Part shown: piece by piece, positions 23,725 through 33,346 of the stretch | Layout: every line of letters starts with the position of its first letter | Numbering within the stretch: position 1 is the stretch's first letter | Assembly (NCBI GenBank): GCA_015067525.1 | Contig: SVMH01000012.1 | Coordinates: 1-46,772 of the forward strand | From: Oscillospiraceae bacterium | Lineage (GTDB): Bacteria > Bacillota > Clostridia > Oscillospirales > Oscillospiraceae | DNA length: 46,772 nt | Direction of reading: 5' to 3' | Translations under genes and position numbers: made by a program | The notes under the pieces: model-generated | Seen by the model: only the letters and a program-made list of their open reading frames with translations | Databases searched by the model: none | Told to the model about the DNA's origin: nothing

Positions 23725-26700
23725 TTAGCCCACCATTTCGGTTCCCTCGGGAACCGTACCGATGATGATCGATGCGGTGGCATTGGTCTTGTGCAGCTTG
23801 CCAATAGTACCGGTGAAGCCATCCACGATCTCCAGCGTTGCATTGCTGCCGCCGACAGAGATGTCAGATGCCGGAGAGGTGGCGTTGGTGCAGTCGTTGT
23901 TCACAAATACACCGTTGCCGGACAGAACCAGCTTCACAGTGCTGCCGCTGCCGATGTACACCGCGCCGCCATAAGCACCGTTGCCGGTGGTCTTGTTGTT
24001 CTGGAAGGTACCGCCGCTGATGGTCACATCGCTGCCAAGTACCAGAACTGCGCCGCCTGCGCCTGCGCTGGTATTGCCATCAAAGATACCGCCAGTGATG
24101 GTGGTCTTGCCCAGAGCATTGACCACAGCACCCTGCTTAGCCTTGTTGCCGGTGAAAGTACCGCCGGAAATGGTCAGCGTACCACCGTTATACACGGCGC
24201 CGCCGCGGCCGCCGACACTATTGTTTTCAAACGTGCCGCCCTTGATCTCAGCCGTAGCGTTTGCAGCGTTGAAAACTGCGCCGCCACCGTGGGTGTTGGT
24301 AGTGCTACTGCAGCTGTTGCCGCTGAAGGTACCGCCATTGATGGTCAGAACAGCCGCTACCGTGCCGTTGCCGTTATAGATAGCGCCCAGCTTGGTGGAC
24401 TTGTTGCCGGAGATGGTCACGCCTTCATTGATGGTGGCGGTAGCCTTGTTGTAGATGGCCGCACCGTTGACAGCGGTGTTGTTCAGGATAGAGGAGCCGC
24501 TGTTCATCACCAGGGTGCTGCCCACCTCGTTGATGATCGTACCGGCACTGTCACCGCTGGTAGCCGTAGCCGTACCGTTCTGCAGCACCGCGCCGCCGTT
24601 CACGTTCACCTTCGTGTTGGCGCCCGTTGCATAGATGGCAGAGCCGGAACCCTTGCAGCCGTCCACCACAGTGTCAGCCATGGTCAGGGTAGCAGCCGTC
24701 ACATAGATGGCGCCGCCGCTCTTGGTGGCCGTGCAGGTGGTGATCTTGGCGTTGGCACTGGTGTTCACGGTGCCGCCCTTGTGGTAGATAGCGCCGCCGT
24801 TGACAGCCGTGTTGTTCACCAGCTCAGCGCCGGCGATGTTGGTGGTAGCGCTGGCCTCGTTCCAGACAGCACCGCCGCCGCCGTTGGAGGTGTTGACGGA
24901 GCAGTTCTTCACCACGGTGCCCTCGCCCAGCGTGATGACGCTGTTGGCGCCGGTGTTGCACACAGCGCCGCCGTGCTTGGCAGAGCAGGTGTCGATGGTC
25001 GTACCGATCACGTCGATCTGGCCGGCAGATCTGTTGTAGATGGCGCCGCCCATGTTGGCCGCTGTGCAGTTGGTGATGGCGCAGTTCTGCAGCGTCACCT
25101 TGTTGGCGTTTCTGGCCGCATAGTTGTGGATCGCACCGCCGCCGGCATTAGCGGTGCCGGTATGCTCGGCCACGCAGCCATCCATCTTGGTGTTGGTCAC
25201 AGTGACCTTGCCGCTGGCGTGGCCGCTGTAGATGGCGCCGCCGCCGCCCCAAGTGGGCGTGATGCTGTCCATTACCTGCTTGCAGTTCAGGAACTCGCAG
25301 TCGGTGATTTCCGTCACGGAAGCTGCACCGGTAGCAAGACCGCCGCCGCCCGCGCTGGCTTCACAGCCGCTGAAGGTCACATACTGCACCGTGGTAGTAC
25401 CGCCGGTGACCATGATGGCGCCGCCGCGACCGGACTTGCAGTTTTCAAAGATCACGTCAAAGGCTGCGCCGTCGGCAGGCTTGGTGCCAATAATGTTGGT
25501 CGTGCCCTTGCTGGTGATAGCGCCGCCGCTGCCGGTGGCACTCTGGGTGCTGTTGTAAGCGTTGCGCATGGTCGTGCCGGCATTCACATTCAGCGTACCG
25601 GCGTTGACGATCATGGCGGTGGTAGCCGTAACCTTGTCGCGGTTGCCGTCCAGAATAATATTGCCGATGGTCAGGTTACCCTCAGCGGTAATGTTGAAGA
25701 TAGCGCCGGTCAGCGCGTCACCGCGGCTGATGGCCTTGCCTGCGCCGTCGATGGTAATGGCCTTGGCCACAGAAACAGTCTCCGTCACCGCAACATTCTT
25801 GTTCAGCACGATCACGTCGGCAGCTTCCGCCGCAGCAATGGCGTCGGTCAGGCTGGTGTACTCAGTGGTCACGCCGTCCTTGGTGATGGTAGCCACCACG
25901 GGATCTTCCATGATGGTGCCATCGCTGCCCAGCACGACATTGGTGTCGACAAACTGAGCGGCCAGCTTTTCCACGGCAGCAGCCACGTCAGAGCCGGTCA
26001 CCAGCACGGTACCGACCGTCTCCACGGCGCTGGTCAGGGAAATGGGAGTCTCAGTGGTCAGGGCGGAGGTAACATTCAGCTTGGCGCCGGCGGACAGATG
26101 TACCTTGCCGGCAGTAAATGCGCCGCCCACGTTCACGACTGCGTTCTCAGCCGCGGTCACAGTGCCGGTCACAGTGGTGCCGGTCAGATCAACGCCGTTG
26201 CCGGCGACGATGTCGCCCTTGACGCTGGCGTTGAGCAGCGTTACGTTGTCGCCCAGGATCAGCTTCACGCCGTCAGCCATGGTCAGCGTCTTACCCTCGG
26301 CCACTTCCAGCTTCACGCCGGCGGGCACGGTAACGTCTGCAGCAATCTCGTTCTTGCAGGTAAACTTCACGGTGTCGCCTTCCTTGGCGGCAGCCATGGC
26401 GTCAGCCACAGTGGCATAGGGGACCTCACCGATCCAGGCCTCGGGCGTAATGTCAGCCAGCTTACCGGCATCATCCACGCCCCAGACGGTCTCGCCCGTG
26501 CTCTCCACGGTGTACTTGGCGCCGATGCCGGCCAGCAGAGCGGCATCCTCAGCGGTGACCACCAGCAGGCCCTCTTCATACTTAGCGGGCATCAGGTTAG
26601 CAGCGCTGCCCTCTGCGGGAGCATCCAGCAGCTTGATGAGGGTAGCGTCGCTGCCGTACTTCACGTTGCCCAGAGCGGTCTTGCCGGAGACCTCCAGCAC

Positions 26701-29700
26701 GTGACCTGCGCCCAGAGCGATATCGCTGACAGCCTCGTCGGCAGAGACGATCACGCTGTTGGCGATGGCCACCTTGGTGGTGTGGCCGCTGGAGTTACCG
26801 GTATACAGCACGTTGCCGTTGCCGGTGGAAGCGGTGTTGCCGGTGAAGGCAGCGCCGTTGATGTTGAAGATGCCGCCCAGCGTAGCCAGAGCGCCGCCGG
26901 CCGTGCCGGTGTTGCCGGAGAAGGTCGTGCCTTCTGCCAGATCCACCACGGTGCTGTTGTTGATGTAGATGGCGCCGCCATAAGCGTTGCCCTTGCCCTT
27001 ACCGGCATTGTTCTTGAACTCGTTGGTGCCGGTGATGTTGATGGTGGAGGTGTTGCCGCCGTAGATGGCGCCGCCGTTGGAGTTGCCGGAGGCATTGTCC
27101 ACGGAGTTGCCGTCAAACACGCAGTTCTCCAGTGCAGCAGTGGAGTTGGTCAGAATGGCCAGCGCGCCGCCGTAGAAGCTGGAAGGCGCCTGGACATAGT
27201 TGCCGGTGAAGGTGGTATTCTTCACGCCCATGGTGGCGCTGTAGGTCATGATAGCGCCGCCGTGCTCGGCCGTGGTGTAGTTACCGGTGAAGGAAGCGCC
27301 GTCGATGTTGACGGTGGTGCCGGTGTTGGCATAGATGGCACCGCCGCGACCACCATGGTTGCCCTCAAAGGCAGTACCGGTGATGTCCACCACGGAGTTC
27401 TGGTTCATGTACACAGCACCGCCGAACACAGACTTCGCGCTGGCAGCGTGGTTGTTCTTCACGGTACCGCCGATGATGTCCACATCGGACTCATAGCCAA
27501 TGTAGAGGGCACCGGCGTTGCCGTTGGTGCTGGTGGTGGTCACGTAGTTACCGTCGAAGGTGTTGTTCTCCAGAACGCCCTTGGAGCCCTGCAGGAAGGT
27601 CATGGCACCGCCGTAGAAGTCGCCGGTGGCATCCACGTAGTTCTCGGTGAACTGGGAGTTCTTCACGTTCACTTCGCTCTTGTAGGCCAGGATGGCGCCG
27701 CCGTGATTATCAGTATGGTTGCCGGTGAAGGTAGCGCCGTCGACGTGGAAGATAGCGCCGTTGTTGGCGTAGATGGCGCCGCCGCGGCCGGAGGTGTTGC
27801 CCTCGAACTTGGTGGAGGAGATCTTGGTCACCGTGCCGTCGTTGGCATAGATAGCGCCGCCATAGGGGATGTTGGCGCTGGAAGAGCTGTTCTCCTTAAA
27901 GGTAGAACCGGAGATGGTCACCTTGGAGCTCTTGCCGATGTACATGGCACCGCCGGTACAATCCTTGGCAGAGCTCTCAGCCTTGTTGCCCACGAAAGTG
28001 CAGTTACGGATGGTACCCGTGCTTTCGGTGTTCACTACCACAGCACCGCCGAAATACACATCGTCACTCTTAACAACGTTGTTGCGGAAGGTGCAGTTCG
28101 CCAGTTCCAGCACGCCCTTGCTGGTTGCCGCAACAGCACCGCCGTGACGGTTACCGGAGTTGCCGGTGAAGGTGGAGCCGCTGACAGTCAGCTTACCGCC
28201 GCTGACCACGTGCATCGCGCCGCCGAAGCCGCTGCGGTTGTTGGTGAAGGATGCGCCGGAAACGTTGACAACGCAGTCGACGTTGACATAGAGTGCACCG
28301 CCGGTATTGTTGTCGCCGCCGCGGGTGTAGTTGCCCACGAACTTGCCGCCTTCCACGTCAGCGGTAGACTCCATACCCACGTAGACAGCACCGCCGCGGT
28401 TCTTACCGCCGTGGTCCACGGAGTTGCCGGTAAATTCGCAGTCCACCAGCTGAGCCTTGGCCAGCTGAACAATGGCCAAAGCACCGCCGTAGAAATCGCC
28501 CTCAGCCTTGACGGCGTTGTTCTTGAAGACGCAGTCAGTCAGCACGATGTCGCCCTTGTAGGTCATCATGGCGCCGCCGTGGCTCTTGTAGCTGTAGTTG
28601 TTTTCAAACACAGCACCGGTCACCAGGCCGCGGGCAGCTGCAATATACAGAGCGCCGCCGTGGCTGCCGGAGTTGCCGATAAACTCAGCGCCCTCGGCAA
28701 AGGACACGAAGCAATCGGTGTTGGCATACAGCACGCCGCCCAGGGCGTTGTTGCCGTCGAGAGATTTACCGTAGTTGTTGGTAAACACGTTCTTGCCGGC
28801 CGCATTCAGGCTGGAAGCAAGACCGATGTAGATGGCGCCGCCGTAGGCGTTGCCGTTGTGCTCGACAAAGTTGCCGTCGAACGTGCAGTCGTTCATGGTA
28901 GCCTTACTGCTGGAAACCACAGCGATCGCGCCGCCGAAAGTATCACCGTTACCCACAACGCTGTTATTGGTAAAGGTGCAGTTCTTGTAAGCGGTGACGC
29001 CCTTGTCGTAGGTGTACATAGCGCCGCCGTGGCCGATGGTGGACTTGTTACCGGTAAAGGTAGCGCCCACGATCTCAAAGTTGGAGCTGCGGTTGTACAG
29101 AGCACCGCCGTGAGTAGCCGTGTTGTTCTCGAACACAGCGCCCTCGCCGATGGTCACATAGCTGTTGCCGTCAGCATAGATCGCGCCGCCCAGAGCATAC
29201 TCCAGATTCTGGATCACGTTGTTCTTGAACTCGCTCTTGCCGGAAACGGTCAGCATGGAGCCGGCGCCCACATAGATGGCGCCGCCGTTGGCGTTACCGT
29301 CATGCTTGATGGTGTTGCCGTCAAACACGCAGTTCTCCACCGTACCGGAGCAGGCGTCCTGCAGTGCCACAGCGCCGCCGTAGCTGCCGCTCTTCTTGGG
29401 CAGGGAGTTGGCGGTAAAGGTGCTGTTGGTCAGCGTCACCTTGGCGTTCTTGTAGCCATAGATGGCACCGCCGTGGCCGAAATCAGCCGTGTTCTTGTTG
29501 AACACGCAGTTGTCGGCGCTCAGGCTGCCGCCTTCCAGATAGACAACACCGCCGCACTCGGCCAGGTTGTTTTCAAAGGTGCTGTCCTTGAGCACGATAG
29601 CACCGGCGGTGGCACGCACCACGCCGCCGAAGACAGACTGGGTGATGTTGTCGCTGGCAACGACCTTGTCCAGCGTAACCGCACCGCCCTCAGTGGTGAT

Positions 29701-30129
29701 CAGAGCGCCGTCCAGGCCGCCCTGTGCGGCTTCACCGCCGCCGTTGAGCATCAGCTTCTTGTCAGCCGTGCCCTGCACCGTCAGGGATGCGCCCTTCTCC
29801 ACGTCGAAGAAAGCCACGTCCACACCGGACTGACGCTGCAGCGTGCGCGCCGTACCGTCATCGGTGATAACAACCTTCTTGTCAGCGGGGACAGTGATCA
29901 GGCCTTCCATCTCGATGTCGGCCGTGAGGATCACAGTGCGCTCACTCTTGGTGCCTTCCACAGCCTTTTTCAGCTGTTCGAAGTCAGAAACTTCCACTTC
30001 CGTCTTGTTGCCGTAACCGGCCGTTCCCGCCAGAATACCGGCAGTACCGCCGCCCAGCAGCAACAGGATCAGCAGCAGGATGAGAAGTTTCTTTCCGCCT
30101 TTTTTCTCGGTTTTTGCCACTTCACTCAT
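23725..30129 (-). CDS. Giant membrane-anchored right-handed beta-helix surface protein (Pmp-like GGAI/FxxN repeats)
   Basis: This is a 2134-residue protein. Residues 1-12 are charged and cytoplasmic. KKLLILLLILLLLGGGTAG (about 14-32) is one membrane segment without a clear cleavage site, and no LPXTG or C-terminal anchor is seen. The rest carries about fifty GGA[I/L/V/M] motifs paired with F-x-x-N motifs, as in Chlamydia Pmp adhesins and other parallel beta-helices. Residues about 165-1110 form regular super-repeats of 146-148 residues. Residues about 1110-1530 are a different region with two DAxAAA-type modules. Residues about 1555-1830 have a cysteine ladder, and the last part returns to Asn ladders. 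It is 76 bases after a PHP gene, with AGGAGG upstream. Likely roles are adhesion or glycan/ligand capture; not proven. Confidence 0.85.
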   Translation of the reverse strand: MSEVAKTEKKGGKKLLILLLILLLLGGGTAGILAGTAGYGNKTEVEVSDFEQLKKAVEGTKSERTVILTADIEMEGLITVPADKKVVITDDGTARTLQRQSGVDVAFFDVEKGASLTVQGTADKKLMLNGGGEAAQGGLDGALITTEGGAVTLDKVVASDNITQSVFGGVVRATAGAIVLKDSTFENNLAECGGVVYLEGGSLSADNCVFNKNTADFGHGGAIYGYKNAKVTLTNSTFTANSLPKKSGSYGGAVALQDACSGTVENCVFDGNTIKHDGNANGGAIYVGAGSMLTVSGKSEFKNNVIQNLEYALGGAIYADGNSYVTIGEGAVFENNTATHGGALYNRSSNFEIVGATFTGNKSTIGHGGAMYTYDKGVTAYKNCTFTNNSVVGNGDTFGGAIAVVSSSKATMNDCTFDGNFVEHNGNAYGGAIYIGLASSLNAAGKNVFTNNYGKSLDGNNALGGVLYANTDCFVSFAEGAEFIGNSGSHGGALYIAAARGLVTGAVFENNYSYKSHGGAMMTYKGDIVLTDCVFKNNAVKAEGDFYGGALAIVQLAKAQLVDCEFTGNSVDHGGKNRGGAVYVGMESTADVEGGKFVGNYTRGGDNNTGGALYVNVDCVVNVSGASFTNNRSGFGGAMHVVSGGKLTVSGSTFTGNSGNRHGGAVAATSKGVLELANCTFRNNVVKSDDVYFGGAVVVNTESTGTIRNCTFVGNKAESSAKDCTGGAMYIGKSSKVTISGSTFKENSSSSANIPYGGAIYANDGTVTKISSTKFEGNTSGRGGAIYANNGAIFHVDGATFTGNHTDNHGGAILAYKSEVNVKNSQFTENYVDATGDFYGGAMTFLQGSKGVLENNTFDGNYVTTTSTNGNAGALYIGYESDVDIIGGTVKNNHAASAKSVFGGAVYMNQNSVVDITGTAFEGNHGGRGGAIYANTGTTVNIDGASFTGNYTTAEHGGAIMTYSATMGVKNTTFTGNYVQAPSSFYGGALAILTNSTAALENCVFDGNSVDNASGNSNGGAIYGGNTSTINITGTNEFKNNAGKGKGNAYGGAIYINNSTVVDLAEGTTFSGNTGTAGGALATLGGIFNINGAAFTGNTASTGNGNVLYTGNSSGHTTKVAIANSVIVSADEAVSDIALGAGHVLEVSGKTALGNVKYGSDATLIKLLDAPAEGSAANLMPAKYEEGLLVVTAEDAALLAGIGAKYTVESTGETVWGVDDAGKLADITPEAWIGEVPYATVADAMAAAKEGDTVKFTCKNEIAADVTVPAGVKLEVAEGKTLTMADGVKLILGDNVTLLNASVKGDIVAGNGVDLTGTTVTGTVTAAENAVVNVGGAFTAGKVHLSAGAKLNVTSALTTETPISLTSAVETVGTVLVTGSDVAAAVEKLAAQFVDTNVVLGSDGTIMEDPVVATITKDGVTTEYTSLTDAIAAAEAADVIVLNKNVAVTETVSVAKAITIDGAGKAISRGDALTGAIFNITAEGNLTIGNIILDGNRDKVTATTAMIVNAGTLNVNAGTTMRNAYNSTQSATGSGGAITSKGTTNIIGTKPADGAAFDVIFENCKSGRGGAIMVTGGTTTVQYVTFSGCEASAGGGGLATGAASVTEITDCEFLNCKQVMDSITPTWGGGGAIYSGHASGKVTVTNTKMDGCVAEHTGTANAGGGAIHNYAARNANKVTLQNCAITNCTAANMGGAIYNRSAGQIDVIGTTIDTCSAKHGGAVCNTGANSVITLGEGTVVKNCSVNTSNGGGGAVWNEASATTNIAGAELVNNTAVNGGAIYHKGGTVNTSANAKITTCTATKSGGAIYVTAATLTMADTVVDGCKGSGSAIYATGANTKVNVNGGAVLQNGTATATSGDSAGTIINEVGSTLVMNSGSSILNNTAVNGAAIYNKATATINEGVTISGNKSTKLGAIYNGNGTVAAVLTINGGTFSGNSCSSTTNTHGGGAVFNAANATAEIKGGTFENNSVGGRGGAVYNGGTLTISGGTFTGNKAKQGAVVNALGKTTITGGIFDGNTSAGAGGAVLVLGSDVTISGGTFQNNKTTGNGAYGGAVYIGSGSTVKLVLSGNGVFVNNDCTNATSPASDISVGGSNATLEIVDGFTGTIGKLHKTNATASIIIGTVPEGTEMVG
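27181..29385 (-). repeat. Five complete 146-148-residue super-repeats within the beta-helix gene
   Basis: Units begin at residues 249, 397, 545, 691 and 837, each at a [S/T/F/Y][Y/F]GGA motif. A partial unit starts at 984 and a partial half-unit precedes the first. Each unit is about 440 bases and holds six beta-helix coils. The DNA copies are similar but not identical. Confidence 0.8.
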
Positions 30130-30205
30130 GCAAAGGGTCCCTCCTCTTTATTTGCATATTTTTCTGCTTCCGTTCCGGGGCGTCTCCCCTTCCCGGCAGC
30201 CGGGA

Positions 30206-31213
30206 TCACTTGACTACGGTGGAATCCATGGCGAACTCCGGCTCATCCAGCAGTTCGTCAATAAAGATGGGCTGCGACCAGGCCTTGCCGCCCTGCTCGT
30301 CCTCGATCATCACGCGGGCGTACAGCAGCTTTTCCTTCAGAGGATACTCGTACTCGGTCAGCAGCGGGCCGTCCAGCGCGCACTTGGTGCGGCCTTCGCC
30401 GTCGTGCACCACCACGTACACCTTCTTGCAGGGGGAGAACTGCAGCTTCAGCACGCCGTTCTCCACGCGGATGTCCTTGAACTCCGGACCGGTGGAGGCG
30501 TAGAATTCGCCCTTCTTCAGAGCCGTCACCAGCTCCTTCTTGTCCAGATGGTCCGCCACCACGCTGGTGAAGCTGGCGCCCATGGCAGCGCTGATGCCGT
30601 GGGCATCGTCACCGGCCACCACGTACAGGCGCTTGCCGTAGCGCAGGCAGTAGTCCCAGATGGCCTCGTCGGACTTGCCGCCGCAGCCGTTCACATTGCC
30701 GCTGTTCCAGATCTCGATACCCAGAACATCCTCGCTGGCCAGCAGCAGGTTGGGATCCAGACGGGACCAGTCAGGATGGTTGACGAACACGATGTTGCCG
30801 TGGCGGCGCAGCTCGCGCACGGCCTTGTTCCAGGAATCCAGGCCCTTGTCGATCATGCGGGGCACGAACTGGCCGTGGGTGAAGTAAGGTGCCTCCGGCT
30901 CCTCGGTCTCATCCATGATGCAGCCGTAATGCATGTAGGTGTGGCTGTTGACATAGTCCATCAGCCAGGGGCGCTTGCGGTCCATGCGGATGGAGCTCTC
31001 CGTACCGCCCAGCACCACGAAATCCTCGCTGTCCAGCTCGGTGCTGTTCCAGTAGACCTCATGGTCGCTGATGGAAACGAAGTCATAGCCCCGCTTCTTG
31101 TATTCAGCCACCAGCTCGGGAGGCTGCAGCCGGCCGTCGGAACGGACGGTATGCATGTGCATATTGCCCTTCCACTGCTTCTTGCTGCCGTCAATGTAAA
31201 TTCTGTCAAGCAT
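30206..31213 (-). CDS. PHP-domain metal-dependent phosphoesterase-like protein (importer-linked type)
   Basis: This 335-residue protein has the PHP metal ligands HMH at 19-21 (in NMHMHTVRSDG), SDH at 49-51, a glutamate in GGTESS near 71, VNHPDWS near 140, and AGDDAHG near 196. PHP proteins use two or three metals to cleave phosphomonoesters or phosphodiesters. No polymerase domain is present, and with no signal peptide it is cytosolic. It shares the IDG-x(4)-QWKG-N/S-x-H-x-HT start with the protein at 39584-40663. These form one subfamily, each behind a sugar-importer gene set. It may release a polyol from an imported phosphoester. It is 26 bases after the MBL lipoprotein gene. The substrate is inferred only. 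Confidence 0.87.
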   Translation of the reverse strand: MLDRIYIDGSKKQWKGNMHMHTVRSDGRLQPPELVAEYKKRGYDFVSISDHEVYWNSTELDSEDFVVLGGTESSIRMDRKRPWLMDYVNSHTYMHYGCIMDETEEPEAPYFTHGQFVPRMIDKGLDSWNKAVRELRRHGNIVFVNHPDWSRLDPNLLLASEDVLGIEIWNSGNVNGCGGKSDEAIWDYCLRYGKRLYVVAGDDAHGISAAMGASFTSVVADHLDKKELVTALKKGEFYASTGPEFKDIRVENGVLKLQFSPCKKVYVVVHDGEGRTKCALDGPLLTEYEYPLKEKLLYARVMIEDEQGGKAWSQPIFIDELLDEPEFAMDSTVVK

Positions 31214-31239
31214 AGCAGGTTCTCCTTAAGACACTTGTC

Positions 31240-32253
31240 TTAGCCGTAGTTGTAAATGCCGCCGGGCAGCTGGCCCTCGGTATCCAGCGTCTCGATGATA
31301 CGGTCATACTGGGTCACGGCCTCGTACTTGCCGTCGCCGGTGGTGGATACCTTCACGGCGCCGTCAGCATGCAGATAGAACGAGTCGGAGCCCACGGAGA
31401 AGTAGGCCAGTTCCTTGGCTCTGTCCACGCCGTGGGTAGCGATGGCCAGCAGGGGCTCCACCGTGCGCACCCAGCTGAGGGTGTTGCAGGCCTCGTAGCC
31501 GTGGTGGTTCATCTTCACGATGTCGCTCTTCAGTTCCTTGCCATAGGCTGCCACCAGACGGTTCTCACCGCCGGAATAGGTGTCGCCGGCCAGCAGGAAG
31601 CTGGACTGGTTGTACACAAAGCGCAGGCACAGGCTGGAGTTGTTGCGGGTCTCCACGTAGCCGTCGGCATAGTAGAAGTCATAGTCCTTGGGGGGATTGT
31701 AGCAGGTGATGTCCACGCCGCCGATGTTCAGCTTGTCGCCTTCCCACAGCACGGTGATGGGAGTACCCTGCTCCTTTGCAGCCGTATGGAGGCGGGCGTA
31801 GTTGTCACCGTTGGCAATGTCGCAGCCCTCGTCGCCGGTCATGTAGACCTGCTTGATCTTAATGCTGCCGAACAGCGCCTTGGCGCCGCCGAAGTGGTCG
31901 CTGTGGTTATGGGTGATGACCAGATAGTCGATGGTCTCAACGCCCATGCTCTTCAGCTGACGCACCAGATGGTCACCGGCGGTATACGCCATGCAGTCCA
32001 CCAGCATCAGCTCGCCGTTGGGGAAGGTGATGAGCGTAGCGTCACCTACCTTGAAGCGGCCGCTGGAAGACTTACCCTCTTCGTTGTAGAGGATGATGTC
32101 GATAAAGCGCATGACCATCTCGCCCTCGGCGTCATCGGCGAGATCATACACCAGATTGGTGCGGTCAGCAGGGCCTTCGGGCTCCTTTTCGCCGCAGGCC
32201 GCCAGAGACAGGCACAGCAGCAGGCTCAGAAGCAAAGCGATCATTCTTTTCAT
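31240..32253 (-). CDS. Lipoprotein with metallo-beta-lactamase fold (tandem copy 1)
   Basis: This 337-residue protein has a lipoprotein signal (MKRMIALLL, lipobox LAAC, lipid cysteine Cys20). Its exported metallo-beta-lactamase domain has the zinc motif HNHSDH (His115, His117, Asp119, His120). FLLAGDTYSGGE near 215 and MNHHGYEA near 243 supply further ligands. The domain resembles the C-terminal hydrolase part of ComEC-type proteins, a nuclease/phosphodiesterase-like family. It is therefore expected on the outer face of the membrane, cleaving a substrate before uptake by the ABC importer upstream. It is a close tandem paralogue of the next gene (also 337 residues). After Cys20, GEKEPEG is nearly the same as in the binding lipoprotein at 33414-34790. 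Confidence 0.88.
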   Translation of the reverse strand: MKRMIALLLSLLLCLSLAACGEKEPEGPADRTNLVYDLADDAEGEMVMRFIDIILYNEEGKSSSGRFKVGDATLITFPNGELMLVDCMAYTAGDHLVRQLKSMGVETIDYLVITHNHSDHFGGAKALFGSIKIKQVYMTGDEGCDIANGDNYARLHTAAKEQGTPITVLWEGDKLNIGGVDITCYNPPKDYDFYYADGYVETRNNSSLCLRFVYNQSSFLLAGDTYSGGENRLVAAYGKELKSDIVKMNHHGYEACNTLSWVRTVEPLLAIATHGVDRAKELAYFSVGSDSFYLHADGAVKVSTTGDGKYEAVTQYDRIIETLDTEGQLPGGIYNYG

Positions 32254-32306
32254 AACGTTTCTCCTTTCCGATCCGCGGCAAGAGAACGCCGCGCAGCTTA
32301 CGTTTT

Positions 32307-33320
32307 TTATTCTACCTTATACACGCCGTCGGCGGGCAGATTCTCGCAGTTGAGCTGGGTGGTGTCGCGGTCAAACTGGGTGACCACCTCATACTTGCCG
32401 TCACCGGCGGAGGATACCTTCACGCAGCCGTCGGCAAACAGGAAGAAGTTCTTGCTGCCCACGGAGCTGTACGCCAGATCCTTCATGTTGTCCAGCAGCA
32501 GCGTGGCCACGGCCACCTTGGGCTGTACGGCGCGCACCCACGTCAGGGTATTGGTGGCCTCGTAGCCGTGGTGGTTCATCTTGATCACGTCGCTCTGCAG
32601 CTCGCTGCCGTACTTGGCCACCAGAGTGGCCTCGCCCATGGAATAGAGGTCGCCGCCCATCAAGAAGGAGGACTCGCCGTACACAAAGCGCAGGCAGATG
32701 CTGGAGTTGTTGCGCACCTCCACGCCGCCGGGCGCGGCCAGGAAGTCATAGTCCTTGGGGGGATTGTAGCAGGTGATCTCCACGCCGCCGATCTCCAGCT
32801 TGTCACCCTCCCACAGGTGGGTGATGGGGAGGTTCTTGTTCTGGAAAGCTTCCATCATCTTGCCGTAATAGGTGCCGCCGTACTCGTCGCTGGTGTCGGC
32901 GGTCATAAAGACCTGACCCACGTCGACCTGGCTGACCACGGCGGCCACGCCGCCGGTATGGTCGGCATGGTTGTGGCTGATGAGCAGATAGTCAAGGTAG
33001 TCGATGCCCATGCTCTCCAGATAGCGGGCAACATAGGGGCCGGCGGTAGGCGTTGCGGTATCCACCAGCATCAGCTTGCCGTCCGGGAATGTTATCAACA
33101 CACTGTCGCCGACCTTGCGGCGCACAGTGGTACTTCCGTCTTCATAAAGGATGTGGTCAAAAAAGCGCATGGTGAACTTACCGGCGTCGTTGCTGCGGTC
33201 CAGAACCGCATCCAGACGGTCAGCCGGGCCTTCCGGTTCCTTTTCGCCGGAGTCACCGCAGGCAGTCAGGAGGGTAATGCAGCTGATCAGTGCAAGGATG
33301 AGTGCCAAAACTCTCTTCAT
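32307..33320 (-). CDS. Lipoprotein with metallo-beta-lactamase fold (tandem copy 2)
   Basis: This 337-residue paralogue of the adjacent gene has a lipoprotein signal with lipobox LTAC (Cys21), the linker GDSGEKEPEGPADR, and the zinc motif HNHADH (His116, His118, Asp120, His121). FLMGGDLYSMGE and MNHHGYEATNTLTW lie later in the protein. It keeps all predicted metal ligands, so both copies should be active. It is 53 bases before copy 1 and follows the importer binding-protein gene after a strong hairpin. Exported MBL proteins of this type are not well characterised. Phosphodiesterase, lactonase or esterase activity are possible, and the operon with PHP hydrolases makes phosphodiester cleavage the best guess. 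Confidence 0.88.
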   Translation of the reverse strand: MKRVLALILALISCITLLTACGDSGEKEPEGPADRLDAVLDRSNDAGKFTMRFFDHILYEDGSTTVRRKVGDSVLITFPDGKLMLVDTATPTAGPYVARYLESMGIDYLDYLLISHNHADHTGGVAAVVSQVDVGQVFMTADTSDEYGGTYYGKMMEAFQNKNLPITHLWEGDKLEIGGVEITCYNPPKDYDFLAAPGGVEVRNNSSICLRFVYGESSFLMGGDLYSMGEATLVAKYGSELQSDVIKMNHHGYEATNTLTWVRAVQPKVAVATLLLDNMKDLAYSSVGSKNFFLFADGCVKVSSAGDGKYEVVTQFDRDTTQLNCENLPADGVYKVE

Positions 33321-33346
33321 ATCTTTTCCTTTCTACGGGGGGGAAG

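Noticed and set aside
26800-29640. Repeats resembling a CRISPR or satellite array
   Set aside because: The period is about 440 bases, in frame, inside a coding gene; units vary and match protein coils, not spacer-repeat structure.
22402-30213. A 2603-codon open frame on the plus strand opposite the beta-helix gene
   Set aside because: It is antisense to a clear repeat protein, crosses into the opposite strand of the phosphatase gene, has only repetitive low-complexity content and no family hallmark. Codon bias of the GC-rich repeats keeps this frame open.
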